A stretch of 64,000 nucleotides of DNA from Stictocephala bisonia (GCA_035578905.1 JAQJVL010002728.1:1-64000), one strand, 5' to 3'; numbered from the stretch's first letter, positions 7,864 to 19,100 are shown. A program made the numbers and translations. The notes: a model not told the origin generated them from the sequence alone.

Positions 7864-8111
7864 ATGCGAGCATTAATAGACAAATTTGGCCACCCGCTTA
7901 AGCGGCCAAAGGAGGGGGAGTACGGGCTGAAGATGGTGATAGATTACTAGGTTATGTAGAACAATTTTATGTTAGCAAAACAGATTTGGCTGATCAGTTA
8001 CTTTGGTTAGAAGTACGTTTACGTGAGCTTGTAAAACGTATAGCACAAGAAATAGATTTAGAGGAATATCTGCAGCAGCTCATACCAAGGCTGTCTGGTG
8101 AGGTCATCTAG
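7864..8111 (+). pseudogene. Small coiled-coil Polinton protein, copy 2 (frameshifted paralogue)
   Basis: ATG 7864 gives MRALIDKFGHPLKRPKEGEY, which parallels the start of copy 1 (LIDKFG). The frame changes near 7910-7926, beside GGAGGGGGAG, and continues with GYVEQFYVSKTDLADQLLWL and LRELVKRIAQEI, clearly homologous to copy 1, ending in TAG at 8109-8111. The acidic run of copy 1 is missing. A tandem gene duplication followed by decay is the simplest reading. A partial duplicate of its 3' end (CTGCAGCAGCTC...GTCTGGT) recurs at about 8142-8168. Confidence 0.6.
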
Positions 8112-8214
8112 GGCGTGGTTATACCTGCTGGAACATGTCCTGCAGCAGCTCAAGGTTGTCTGGTCGGCAGCCTTGACGGTCTGCTGAGCACAATGAGGGG
8201 ATCTAGCGTCAGTC

Positions 8215-9211
8215 ATGGATCAGACACCACGCACACTGCCTGCAGCACGCAAAGATTTGAACAAAGTAGTGAAACAACGTCGCAAAAGTAAGGCAGTCGA
8301 ACTACCATCATCATCATCACCGGTTATGGATGTGGAAATGTTACTAGCAACGCTTACAGATGACAATGCTCAACCTGCACACCACCACCACTGCCTCCTC
8401 AAGTGAACTACTACACCTACAAGCATCAAACTCCGCCACCACCGCCACCAAAACCATGGGAACCACGTCTACTTTTACGTCAAGCCTACAAGGTAGCCGC
8501 AGAAGCTTTCGCAGTGGTCGGTCTTGAGTGTGCTGGAGACTACAATCCATCTATCTACCTCGTAAACTGGGCAACAACACGCCAACCTGACCTTTGAAGA
8601 CCTGATTGGACTACGCAGTAGTGCTGTACTGAACACAGTAGACCGCTTCTTTGAAGAAGGCGTACGATTCTATCCACTCTATTTGAACGGCATATGTCTG
8701 GAGCCGGCGGCAACAACGGACACGAGTTTGGTGGTTCGCAACTTTAGACAAACCATTCACTGAGCCACCAACGCCTTTGATGTCAGCCAATCCACAACCG
8801 ATTCCGTTTACCTCCGCTGGATGGTCGGCTCTCAAACGTACGTTTCCCTGCATAGAAGCATATCGCTCAGTCATAGCCGAATGGTCGCCCATAGTTCAAC
8901 AATTGGTACATCGCTATGGACGTTACTTTACCCGTAGGTACAAGCCATTACCTAATGTCAGAGGTGGAAGTGGTACACTAAGCCCTGAGGTAATACAACA
9001 AGTGTCAAACGACCTGCCGAAATTCCTGCAAGATCTCGACGAAAAACGTCTAAAAGTAGCGGCTGCTGTTTCAGACGATTATGACTACGATGACAACTAC
9101 TGGTCACCATCTACTGCTACATCGATGTGGATAGATTCAGAGGTGCGACGCTATTGTGTTTCTAACCTAATAGATTTTGTACTTAACAATCTAAAATACT
9201 GTAACAACTAA
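8215..9211 (+). pseudogene. Unknown Polinton protein (~330 codons), three frame breaks
   Basis: It starts at ATG 8215 (MDQTPRTLPAARKDLNKVVK), two bases after a TCAGT Initiator. The basic N-terminus runs into CAT, CAC and CCA triplet repeats, where the frame shifts near 8395-8405 into KPWEPRLLLRQAYKVAAEAF. Further changes near 8590 and 8760 connect segments FEDLIGLRSSAVLNTV and then FTSAGWSALKRTF to the C-terminal NNLKYCNN and the TAA at 9209-9211. The segments abut closely and share composition, so they are most likely one gene. I do not recognise the family; its position among virion genes suggests a structural role. An AATAAA follows 17 bp after the stop. Confidence 0.5.
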
Positions 9212-9227
9212 TTACTTTACTTTGTAC

Positions 9228-9233
9228 AATAAA
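9228..9233 (+). terminator. Poly(A) signal for the rightward gene block
   Basis: AATAAA 17 bp downstream of the stop at 9211, followed by AT-rich non-coding DNA. It is the first such signal after the rightward genes. Confidence 0.55.
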
Positions 9234-9459
9234 ATAACTTATTCTTAAACTTTGTCTTATTGGATTATTTGCATATACCTCGTTGTGTAGTAAGGTTGAT
9301 GGAAGAAGAAGAAGATTTTGTAAATGTGGTAAAAAGCAAGAATTTATTAGCAAGGTAAGTACTTACATAGAAAAATTTTACAGTAAATGTTTTTTCACTT
9401 ATTTACATTTGGTAGAGCAGGAAAGTTAATACTAATAATTATTGACAATGCTATTGAAC

Positions 9460-10140
9460 CGATGTAAATAACATGTAAACCTAAGTGTAACATTTAAGTT
9501 GAAAAAATAAAGTCATATTTACAAATTGATTGAAATCATAACAAATTTAGAGTTTAACGGAGAATTAAAGAAAAAAAAATAAGTTTAACAATACATCGGA
9601 TACATATAATCAAACAGTTGAGTTAAAGGTAATGTTACACGGTGTGTTAAAGCTAAATGTTAATTTAAGAAAATATTAATTCTAACAAAGACTATGTACA
9701 TAAAAGCAAGTATACAACATGTAAACCTAAGTGTGACATTTAAGTTGAAAAAATAAAGTCACATTTACAGATTGATCAAAATCATAACAAATTTAGAGTT
9801 TCACGGAGAATGAAAGAAAAAACGTTTAACAATACATCGGATACAAATAATCAAACAGTTGAGTTAAAGGTAATTTTTCATGGTGTATTAAAGCTAAATG
9901 TCAATTTAAGAAAATATCAATTCTAACAAAGACTATGTACATAAAAGCAAGTATACAACATGTAAACCTAAATATTTAAGTTGGAAAATAATTCTTTCAG
10001 TCTTATTTACAAATTGGTCTAAATTAGAATTATTGATGGGTTTAGAGATTAACAGAGAAGACGAAAGAAAGAATATGTTTAGAAGTAACAATACATTGAA
10101 ATACATGTGATAAACAAATTTAGTTAAAGGTATTTTTTTT
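9460..10140. repeat. Diverged ~245 bp tandem repeats between convergent gene blocks
   Basis: The sequence AACATGTAAACCTAAGTG starts units at about 9469, 9716 and 9958. The first two units share many stretches, such as ATTTAGAGTTT and AATACATCGGATACA; the third is shorter and more diverged. The stretch 9242-10214 holds no supportable gene and separates the convergent ends of the rightward genes and the PolB transcript. Confidence 0.75.
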
Positions 10141-10214
10141 TTTTTGAAAGATTTTGTACATGGAAAGCGAGTATGCAATTATATTTACACTTTATACAAG
10201 ATTGGTGTGTGTTG

Positions 10215-10913
10215 TTAGTGTACGTAAGCGTCATATATTTGATTGCTGTCATAGTATTCAGATTCACTTCCATGGTCGGTGTCCTCATCCGTATCGTCCA
10301 TATCGTGCATATGAGTGTTGGCACAACATTTGTCATAGTCGTACAGTTCAAAAAGTGGGGTCAACACACACCAATCACACCAACCTCGTCTAGAACGTAA
10401 CGTTCGTTTTATGAGCCTCCTGGGATTGTTTGTTACGTAGTGTCGTGTTACATTGTAAAATGTCCAGTTTTTACTGTTCCAATAGTCTTCGTAGTCTATG
10501 TCCAACCAGCTTTCGTTTTGTGGGGAGCAACATGTTAGGAAACAATTGCGACAAAGCAATAGTGGGTCACAGTTGTTGATCCTAAATTCGTAGTGTTCAA
10601 AGTAAATGTGTGCCGAGTAATGACTGTATGGACTGGGCCAGTAGTCTGGATAAATGTTGAGTGGATGGTTAGTTATCATTACAAATTCCTCTTTGTCCAG
10701 TAGACTTAGTTCATGGTAGCGGTACTCGTAAGTGTAAGGGTCGTCTGGCAGTACAGTTTCTCGCATCCATTTTCTCTTTAGTCTTGGTCTTAGGGTTCTT
10801 TGAATAGGTAAAGGTAACAGGTCGAATTCTTTAGGTACGTCTAGTGAGATGTCAAAAGCGTTACAAGTAGCTAGTGAGGCCAAGTCAAATAGTCCTTGTG
10901 GTTGTCTAATCAT
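10215..10913 (-). CDS. Cys-rich protein with SOCS-box-like N-terminus (232 aa)
   Basis: The ORF starts at ATG 10913, overlapping the PolB stop by 8 bp (ATGATTAG). Residues 7-42 resemble a SOCS box: a hydrophobic helix GLFDLASLATCNAF followed about ten residues later by LLPLPIQRTL, close to the Cul5-box consensus LPxP. SOCS boxes recruit Elongin B/C and Cullin 5 to ubiquitinate a bound target. The central part is Tyr/Trp/Asp-rich; Cys clusters follow (CRNCFLTCC at 121-129, CDWC at 179-182, CC at 196-197) and the tail is acidic (DMDDTDEDTD). The BC-box spacing (LxxC rather than LxxxC) is imperfect, so the SOCS reading is a hypothesis. The frame is intact. Confidence 0.6.
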   Translation of the reverse strand: MIRQPQGLFDLASLATCNAFDISLDVPKEFDLLPLPIQRTLRPRLKRKWMRETVLPDDPYTYEYRYHELSLLDKEEFVMITNHPLNIYPDYWPSPYSHYSAHIYFEHYEFRINNCDPLLLCRNCFLTCCSPQNESWLDIDYEDYWNSKNWTFYNVTRHYVTNNPRRLIKRTLRSRRGWCDWCVLTPLFELYDYDKCCANTHMHDMDDTDEDTDHGSESEYYDSNQIYDAYVH

Positions 10914-13900
10914 AGTGAGTATCAACAGTGGTGTCCTCCTCACCGAGTGTGTAGTGTCCGTAGGGTAGGGTACGTATTCCACAATCTAATATCTGTCTTT
11001 TGTCGTCTTCAGCCGACAAAGACTTTTTCACTATAGTTGTGGAAACTAAACGTCCCGACTTGCTACGGATAGTGTTAAAGTGAGCCTTTTCACAAACATC
11101 ATTTGAAAACAATGTACTTTTGTAGTGATGAAATCGTATGCTCTTTTCCACGTAACTACCCTTAATGCCTTTTGCTCGCAGCTTTTCTGTATTGTTTGTA
11201 GAGCTAAAACGGTAAGCATACATCTTAGGTCTTAGGCCTACAAATTCATACATAACGCGATGTTTACACTCATCCTTAAATGTACCTATCTTACCCTTGT
11301 TTGTATCGTCTCTAAGTGGATGATCATCAGGGTATACTGATCTGTCTAAGTGTTGAGACAAACTAGGTTCTAACATCAAGGCGTGTAAGTCTTTCTCTGT
11401 GGTAATGTAGTAGATAAGGCCATCAGTATCAATGTAGGCTAATTCAATCTTACCAATTGGTTCCTGAAAATGCTTCTGCATTACACTGTAGTGAAATTGG
11501 TACATGTGTACCTTTGAAACATCCAATACGGTCATTCCAACATAAATGGGTTTGTCCATCTTGACATTATTTCTCCTCATTTGCACAGCCACAACATTTT
11601 CTGATATTATTTTTCTCTCAACAAAACGAGTTTGGCGTACAAGCTTTTGATATTGTTTGTCCGTGGTAACAATTCTAATGTCCACTCTGTTTCGAACATT
11701 CTCCATTGTCTTGCCATAGCAAGCGTTATTCATCAGTTTGTAAAATGCTTTTAAAAATTCACTACTTGCATTAGCTCTCTGGGCTGCGTTATATTCAATA
11801 AATTTCTTCATCCACGAAGATTGGGAAAAGCGAAGAGCTCGATGTACTTTGGTCACCTTCAGACCAAGAAGTACGGCCTGTTGGAACACAGTGTAATGAG
11901 CTACGTACCGCTTTTTGTTGTAAAGTGTAGCAAGCAGCTTTTTATTTCTACCTCCCGGAGGGACCATTACCTCAGGCATCAAGGGTAGATCTTGCAGCTT
12001 GTCATGTACAGATACGGGAATTTCTACATCACAGTCCAATACATAGCCGTACGGTGAGTCAACTGGTAATGAAGACCAGTCAGGCACTGTGTCTGTCCAT
12101 TTAAAGTCACCGTACGGTAATGGAGAGGTCATCGCGTGGCCATATAGGTTCACACAATCTAAGTATAATAGGTAAGTGGTCTGTTTGTCAGGTTTGAAGT
12201 CACTCTGATCTTCCAACAATTGATTATTTGCTTTGGCATAGCGCAAGTTACACTGCACTAGCCCACCTCTTATAGCAGATTCAATCATTAGCATTTGATC
12301 AGAGTCTGTAATTAGTTCTAGTGACATTTTTGTCATCCGTAACATTGCGCTAAATGCTAAACCTGGGGCCGTATAGTGATGGCAACAGTCAATTTTGTAT
12401 GACTTTAAACAAGCGCTACGGAAAGAGACCAGCGCGTCCATCAGCAGACATACGTCTAATTTTAGATAGAAGTCATGATAGTCACCAAATGTCTTCATAT
12501 TTAGACTATTCCAAACGGTGGTAGCTTTGTCATAGTCTGTTGCACTTATGTGCTCATCATTGAGGCGGTTATAAAACGCTTCACGCGAGGGTAGTCGAGG
12601 TTCATCAAATACGGCTGAAGACGTCACATAGTCGTAAGGATACAGGCCTTTCTGTCTGATCAGGTGTACTTGAGAAGGTTGTACTAGTTTGGAGCTTTCT
12701 ACCAATTCCACAGTAGTCAGTCCATCGGCCAAAGTTGCAAGACTGGCGGACATCAGGCGGTAAGAATCCAAAAACCGTATCCAAATCTGACCCACTCGAA
12801 CAGAAACAGAAATGTACTTTTCGCTGTTTGAGGGGATTACTTTTACCTCACACCCTCCTAATACGTTGAGATTTTTCAAAATAAAGGCCTGATCATAGTT
12901 ACTAAAATTGTGGAAGTACACTGGTATGAAGTTAGGTGTACGACAACGTAGGTTGCAACGGTTACATAATGTGTGTCTGTATGCACCTGTTATATGGCAA
13001 TGGTCCAGTGTTTTTCCACCGTACTCTTCCGAAGTCTCGTTAAAAGACCGCTCACAGAGGTCACAGTTAGTTTTCGACTTGTGAAGCTCGTCCTCGGCCT
13101 TAGTCAATGGAACTACTGGAAGTTTACGGTTATACAGTACTTCTACACGTTGAGCTAAGTCTTTTATATGTAATAAAAACTCTTGACCGGAATTGTTTGA
13201 TCGTCTCAAGTAGGGCAAAGTTGATATACCAAACTCACTTAGCAATGTTTCGGGTAGTATCGACTTTACAAGTGTGCAAAAACTGTTGGGTTCATGCGTT
13301 TGATATGCGTTGTCAGTACTTGCTGTAGGCAGTAGCGTAGCCTCAAAGTCAGCACTTACTATTATAGGTACTGGAATCTGAGTCTCGAAGTTTGTAAACG
13401 TCAGTTGATTGTCGTTTATATGTGGAAGGGACACCTGACACGGCTTGTGTTTTCCACAATAAGAGGTATGTTCAACCAACCATGATTTACTACAATTTCG
13501 TGACTCTCTGTATGAAAAGCACCGTTTGCAAACAGTAATTTTATTCGATCCTTTAGCCACTTGAGGTTTAACTAATTTTCCAAAGTCCGTGATGAGCACA
13601 TAGTGTGACATTTGGTTGTTTTTTATCCACAAAAGGTCTGTATGATCATCTAGTTCTCGGTCTGCTATTCTATACGGAGCTATTTGATAGTCTGAGCCCA
13701 CTTCAAACACATTTACACTACACCCCGGGTTGCGTTTCTCAAAGAGGTGGATTTGAGATGGAGACAAAGGGAAATGTAAACCGTCAAAGTTATATTTGTT
13801 TTCTACCTGAGTAAAAGAATTTTCATCTAGTTTCACCTGGTCATAGTCTACGTTTTGTGGGAGTGATTTTGCCAGTAAACAGTACATAAAACATTTGTCA

Positions 13901-14748
13901 TCGTTATTTTGAATGTTTATTGTAGCTTTTCTACATCTGATTTTTTTTGGAAGTACACTAGTGTTCTTCCCAGGAGGCTTTAAATGACTAAATAAACTTA
14001 CGTGTAAAGTAAGCGAAGTTGGTGCCACTAGTCCCCAGCCACTGCCCTTTAACTCGGCCTCTGACGATTCTAGCATCAACTTCTCGGCATCTTGTTGCAG
14101 CATGTCTTCCAGATTTTCCTTGGAGTGGATGGTTTTTGTAGAGGTCTTGAAATTAAAGATGTCTTGTATATCCTCTGGATGATCATAGAGACACTCGACT
14201 ACAATATTATACTTGACAGATGTACCGTGTGCAGAACTTTCGTTGGTAAGAAGTTTCATCAGTAGAGGATGTGTAGCGTGTAGAAAAGATGCGAGGTCCT
14301 TGTAATAACAATCTGTATTTTTAATGGTGTAATCCTTTGCGCTTGAAAGGAACTTCTTTATCTCCCAGTGCAACTTGGGTGGATGTTCTGGCGTGGCGGA
14401 TGATGATGATGCCACAGCAGCAGCAATTGCAGATGCAGAAGCCTTTGGTAATTGTTTTTGTTTCTTGGCGGTTGGTTGATTTGATGATGATGACGATGAA
14501 GAGGGTGATGGTCTCTTGTGGTTGGAATGCCCTCGTGAAGACTTTTTTACAGGTGGTTGCTCGGTGATGTTGCTAGTAGACTGTATGGGTAGGCCTGCAG
14601 GATGATGTTGAGGTGAAGTCTGGTACTGTTGTCCAAGCCGACTTGCGGATGATAATAGCTGAATTGCCATACATATAAGGTTGTGTCGGGATCTAGCCTC
14701 TTCCGTAAGGAAATAGGCCTCTCGGCACGTTTCGCATAGCAGATACAT
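10906..14748 (-). CDS. polB: Protein-primed family B DNA polymerase (PolB), 1280 aa
   Basis: A single intact frame from ATG 14748. Approximate order: low-complexity Ser/Ala-rich N-terminus to ~120; exonuclease motif I in SADFEATLLP (~464); a zinc-binding HNH/endonuclease VII-like insert (CDLC, LDHCHITGAYRHTLCNRC, ~560-600); exonuclease motif II in YFHNFSNYDQAF (~610); polymerase motif A in YLDCVNLYGHAM (~860); motif B in KLMNNACYGKTMEN (~1005); motif C in YIDTDG (~1105). All catalytic acidic residues are present. Such polymerases copy linear genomes from a terminal protein bound at each end. The large N-terminal region may include the terminal-protein equivalent, which I cannot confirm. It overlaps its 3' neighbour by 8 bp and has its own TATA/Initiator. 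Its integrity contrasts with the broken virion genes. Confidence 0.96.
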   Translation of the reverse strand: MYLLCETCREAYFLTEEARSRHNLICMAIQLLSSASRLGQQYQTSPQHHPAGLPIQSTSNITEQPPVKKSSRGHSNHKRPSPSSSSSSSNQPTAKKQKQLPKASASAIAAAVASSSSATPEHPPKLHWEIKKFLSSAKDYTIKNTDCYYKDLASFLHATHPLLMKLLTNESSAHGTSVKYNIVVECLYDHPEDIQDIFNFKTSTKTIHSKENLEDMLQQDAEKLMLESSEAELKGSGWGLVAPTSLTLHVSLFSHLKPPGKNTSVLPKKIRCRKATINIQNNDDKCFMYCLLAKSLPQNVDYDQVKLDENSFTQVENKYNFDGLHFPLSPSQIHLFEKRNPGCSVNVFEVGSDYQIAPYRIADRELDDHTDLLWIKNNQMSHYVLITDFGKLVKPQVAKGSNKITVCKRCFSYRESRNCSKSWLVEHTSYCGKHKPCQVSLPHINDNQLTFTNFETQIPVPIIVSADFEATLLPTASTDNAYQTHEPNSFCTLVKSILPETLLSEFGISTLPYLRRSNNSGQEFLLHIKDLAQRVEVLYNRKLPVVPLTKAEDELHKSKTNCDLCERSFNETSEEYGGKTLDHCHITGAYRHTLCNRCNLRCRTPNFIPVYFHNFSNYDQAFILKNLNVLGGCEVKVIPSNSEKYISVSVRVGQIWIRFLDSYRLMSASLATLADGLTTVELVESSKLVQPSQVHLIRQKGLYPYDYVTSSAVFDEPRLPSREAFYNRLNDEHISATDYDKATTVWNSLNMKTFGDYHDFYLKLDVCLLMDALVSFRSACLKSYKIDCCHHYTAPGLAFSAMLRMTKMSLELITDSDQMLMIESAIRGGLVQCNLRYAKANNQLLEDQSDFKPDKQTTYLLYLDCVNLYGHAMTSPLPYGDFKWTDTVPDWSSLPVDSPYGYVLDCDVEIPVSVHDKLQDLPLMPEVMVPPGGRNKKLLATLYNKKRYVAHYTVFQQAVLLGLKVTKVHRALRFSQSSWMKKFIEYNAAQRANASSEFLKAFYKLMNNACYGKTMENVRNRVDIRIVTTDKQYQKLVRQTRFVERKIISENVVAVQMRRNNVKMDKPIYVGMTVLDVSKVHMYQFHYSVMQKHFQEPIGKIELAYIDTDGLIYYITTEKDLHALMLEPSLSQHLDRSVYPDDHPLRDDTNKGKIGTFKDECKHRVMYEFVGLRPKMYAYRFSSTNNTEKLRAKGIKGSYVEKSIRFHHYKSTLFSNDVCEKAHFNTIRSKSGRLVSTTIVKKSLSAEDDKRQILDCGIRTLPYGHYTLGEEDTTVDTHYD

Positions 14749-14762
14749 CGTGCTGGTGCGAC

Positions 14763-14796
14763 TGTGCCAATAGCTGTTTCACGGGCTGCTTTTATA
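14763..14796 (-). promoter_or_regulatory. PolB promoter (TATA plus Initiator-like)
   Basis: TATAAAAG on the minus strand (14796-14789) lies about 33 bp before an Initiator-like CAGT whose A is at 14763, 15 bp before ATG 14748. It diverges from the rightward promoter at 14880-14914. Confidence 0.6.
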
Positions 14797-14879
14797 CGAT
14801 TTTGGGCGTCGGCTTATCCTTCGGACTTGGGAGTTTACTACGTGTGTGTACGTGTACCACACCCAATACCAGAGAAACG

Positions 14880-14914
14880 TATAAATTGAAGGCATCTCGG
14901 TAGACGGCTCAGTT
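14880..14914 (+). promoter_or_regulatory. Rightward promoter of the spliced right-arm gene
   Basis: TATAAATT (14880-14887) and TCAGTT (14909-14914) give a +1 A at 14911, 31 bp apart. A perfect splice donor (GTAAGT at 14947-14952) follows 36 bp later. Confidence 0.65.
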
Positions 14915-15419
14915 GTTGTGCTACACTCTGTCACAGTACTGCTTGGGTAAGTGGGTGATTGGTGTAGTTAATACAACTAATGGCATGCCGTAATGTCTAA
15001 ATTACCATTGGCTAAGTTTGTGATTTATACTAGGGCTCTTTTTTTTTTACTAGAACCGACCATTTAATACTACTGCTAAATTACTTCACTTATTGATTAA
15101 ATGGAATTTTTTTAAATCTCGTAATTTATCGCAAATTTTAATTTTAACTGTAGATTAAGGTAATTCTATTCATGCAGTATGCAATTTGCAAATGTTAATA
15201 CTTACATAGTATGGGTTAGGTGTTTGGTTTTGTAAGTGTACTGTTTAAGTTATACTGTGTATGTGTGTGTGTCTTTAATAGGCTTTTATTAAGTTTTGTA
15301 TGCAATAATATATTAAGCTAATTATTAGTTTAAGTACCTACATTAGTGCCGTTGTTTATCATATTTTTCATGTTATGTAAGGATTGTATTGTGTTATAAG
15401 TTTAATTGCGAAATATTAT

Positions 15420-15830
15420 TGGGTTGAGTGAATTGTTATTGTTTCTGATGCTGGTGGATGGAGTTAGAATAAGGTGTGTGCGTTTGGTACATAAATATTA
15501 TATTTAATATGTTAAGCTAAAGTTATTTTTATCGATTTTGTCTCTCAGTTATGTTATTGGGTGAATTGTTGTTGTTTCTGATGCTAGTGTGTAAGGTTAG
15601 AATAGGGTGTGTGCGTTTTGGTAGATTAAAATGTTATGTACAATAATATGATAAGCTAAAGTTATTTTTTATCGATTTTTCGTTATAAGTTATGTAGAAA
15701 TTGTATTACATGATATGTTTAATTGCTAGTTATTATTAAGTAACTTGTTGTCACTTTTACAGTTGCTATTAGTTGTGAGAATTGGAATAAGGTGGTTGTT
15801 TGGTTTATGCACTTTTCTTATTAGAAACTG
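15420..15830. repeat. Diverged ~130 bp direct repeats
   Basis: GTGAATTGTTATTGTTTCTG at about 15429 recurs, nearly identical, about 131 bp downstream, each followed by GTGTGTGCGTTT and AAGCTAAAGTTATTTTT. A weaker third copy follows near 15730. Confidence 0.65.
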
Positions 15831-16129
15831 TACAAATATTATTATGTTTAACTTGCTTTAAGCTTATACTACACATATGTTATATATGAACATTGTGTTA
15901 ACCTTATTGTTATTTTATATATATTTACTTTCCTTGTATAATATGTTGCACATGAACTCACGCAAAATTTTGGTTTACCTTGATGTGAGTTGAAGTATTT
16001 ATAGATTACTATGAGGTTGCATAATAGTTGCTTACTTAAGCTACTCACACATATATGGTGGGGACTTGATGAAGGGTTTTACATGTAATGAAATTAACTA
16101 CTTGTGTGTATATATAATTATTTTTAAAA

Positions 16130-19100
16130 CTAATTTTCTCTTTTATTCTTGTCTTCTTCCCTTGAGGGCTTTATTTTGGCCGTAGGCCTTTTGTATGGTG
16201 TTGACGATGATCTAGGAGGTTCCACCTCTTTTAAATAGATCTTAACAGTCCCCACAGCTTGTGCTATAAAGGCAGCTGTAACACAAACACACAACATTGT
16301 TATTTAAAGAATAAGCTAAATGGTATTTAGTTTATAGCAATGTTCTAATCTACTAATTTTTTCGTTTGGTGCTTTTTTTTTTTTTTGTGTCGGGGGTTAT
16401 GTATGAATGATTGGTGATGTGTTGTTATCTAAAAAGGCATGACTTTATTCTAGAGATTTTACTTTGTGACTACCAACTAAGCAGTATGTAATATGTTATT
16501 ATCTAAGATGTACAGCTTTAGGGATTTGTGACTGACCAGTGCTTAACTATGATATTATAACTTAACACATTTATGTTGGGCTGTAGTAAAAATGTATAGT
16601 GATATATTTACCTAAGACATATAGCTTTAATTTATAGTTTTATTTGTGACTAACAGTGCTTAACTAAGATATTATAACTTAACACATTTAAAAATTTATG
16701 TTGGGCTGTAGTAAAAATGTATTGTGATATATTTACCTAAGACATATAGCTTTAATTTATAGTTTTATTTGTGACTAACAGTGCTTAACTAAGATATTAT
16801 AACTTAACACATTTAAAAATTTATGTTGGGCTGTAGTAAAAATGTATAGTGATATATTTACCTAAGACATATAGCTTTAATTTATAGTTTTATTTGTGAC
16901 TAACAGTGCTTAACTAAGATATTATAACTTAACACATTTAAAAATTTATGTTGGGCTGTAGTAAAAATGTATAGTGATATATTTACCTAAGACATATAGC
17001 TTTAATTTATAGTTTTATTTGTGACTAACAGTGCTTAACTAAGATATTATAACTTAACACATTTAAAAATTTATGTTGGGCTGTAGTAAAAATGTATAGT
17101 GATATATTTACCTAAGACATGTAGCTTTAATTTATAGTTTTATTTGTGACTAACAGTGCTTAACTAAGATATTATAACTTAACACATTTAAAAATGTATG
17201 TTGGGCTGTAGTAAAAATGTATAGTGATATATTTACCTAAGACATATAGCTTTAATTTATAGTTTTATTTGTGACTAACAGTGCTTAACTAAGATATTAT
17301 AACTTAACACATTTAGAAATTTATGTTGGGCTGTAGTAAAAATGTATAGTGATATATTTACCTAAGACATATAGCTTTAATTTATAGTTTTATTTGTGAC
17401 TAACAGTGCTTAACTAAGATATTATAACTTAACACATTTAAAAATTTATGTTGGGCTGTAGTAAAAATGTATAGTGATATATTTACCTAAGACATATAGC
17501 TTTTATTTATAGTTTTATTTGTGACTAACAGTGCTTAACTAAGATATTATAACTTAACACATTTAAAAATTTATGTTGGGCTGTAGTAAAAATGTATAGT
17601 GATATATTTACCTAAGACATGTAGCTTTAATTTATAGTTTTATTTGTGACTAACAGTGCTTAACTAAGATATTATAACTTAACACATTTAAAAATTTATG
17701 TTGGGCTGTAGTAAAAATGTATAGTGATATATTTACCTAAGACATATAGCTTTAATTTATAGTTTTATTTGTGACTAACAGTGCTTAGGCTACGAAATTA
17801 TAACTTAACACATTTAATATTTATGTTGGACTGTAGTAAAAATGTATAGTGATATATTTACCTAAGACATATAGCTTTAATTTATAGTTTTATTTGTGAC
17901 TAACAGTGCTTAACTAAGATATTATAACTTAACACATTTAAAAATTTATGTTGGGCTGTAGTAAAAATGTATAGTGATATATTTACCTAAGACATATAGC
18001 TTTAATTTATAGTTTTATTTGTGACTAACAGTGCTTAACTAAGATATTATAACTTAACACATTTAAAAATTTATGTTGGGCTGTAGTAAAAATGTATAGT
18101 GATATATTTACCTAAGACATATAGCTTTAATTTATAGTTTTATTTGTGACTAACAGTGCTTAACTAAGATATTATAACTTAACACATTTAAAAATTTATG
18201 TTGGGCTGTAGTAAAAATGTATAGTGATATATTTACCTAAGACATGTAGCTTTAATTTATAGTTTTATTTGTGACTAACAGTGCTTAACTAAGATATTAT
18301 AACTTAACACATTTAAAAATGTATGTTGGGCTGTAGTAAAAATGTATAGTGATATATTTACCTAAGACATATAGCTTTAATTTATAGTTTTATTTGTGAC
18401 TAACAGTGCTTAACTAAGATATTATAACTTAACACATTTAAAAATTTATGTTGGGCTGTAGTAAAAATGTATAGTGATATATTTACCTAAGACATATAGC
18501 TTTAATTTATAGTTTTATTTGTGACTAACAGTGCTTAACTAAGATATTATAACTTAACACATTTAAAAATTTATGTTGTGCTGTATTAAAAATTTATAGT
18601 GATATATTTACCTAAGACATATTGGTTTTATTTATAGTTTTATTTGTGACTAACAGTGCTTAACTAAGATATTATAACTTAACACATTTAAAAATTTATG
18701 TTGGGCTGTAGTAAAAATGTATAGTGATATATTTACCTAAGACATGTAGCTTTAATTTATAGTTTTATTTGTGACTAACAGTGCTTAACTAAGATATTAT
18801 AACTTAACACATTTAAAAATTTATGTTGGGCTGTAGTAAAAATGTATAGTGATATATTTACCTAAGACATATAGCTTTAATTTATAGTTTTATTTGTGAC
18901 TAACAGTGCTTAGGCTACGAAATTATAACTTAACGGTATTATACACATTTAATAGTTGTGTAGTGATATATTTACCTAAGGCATATGGCTTTGATTTGGA
19001 GTTTTTATTGGTGACTAACATGTAGAAAGTGCTTAGACTATGGAATAGGAACTTTATAGTATTATGCAATTGGATTATAGTTAAATGGACTATGATGGAA

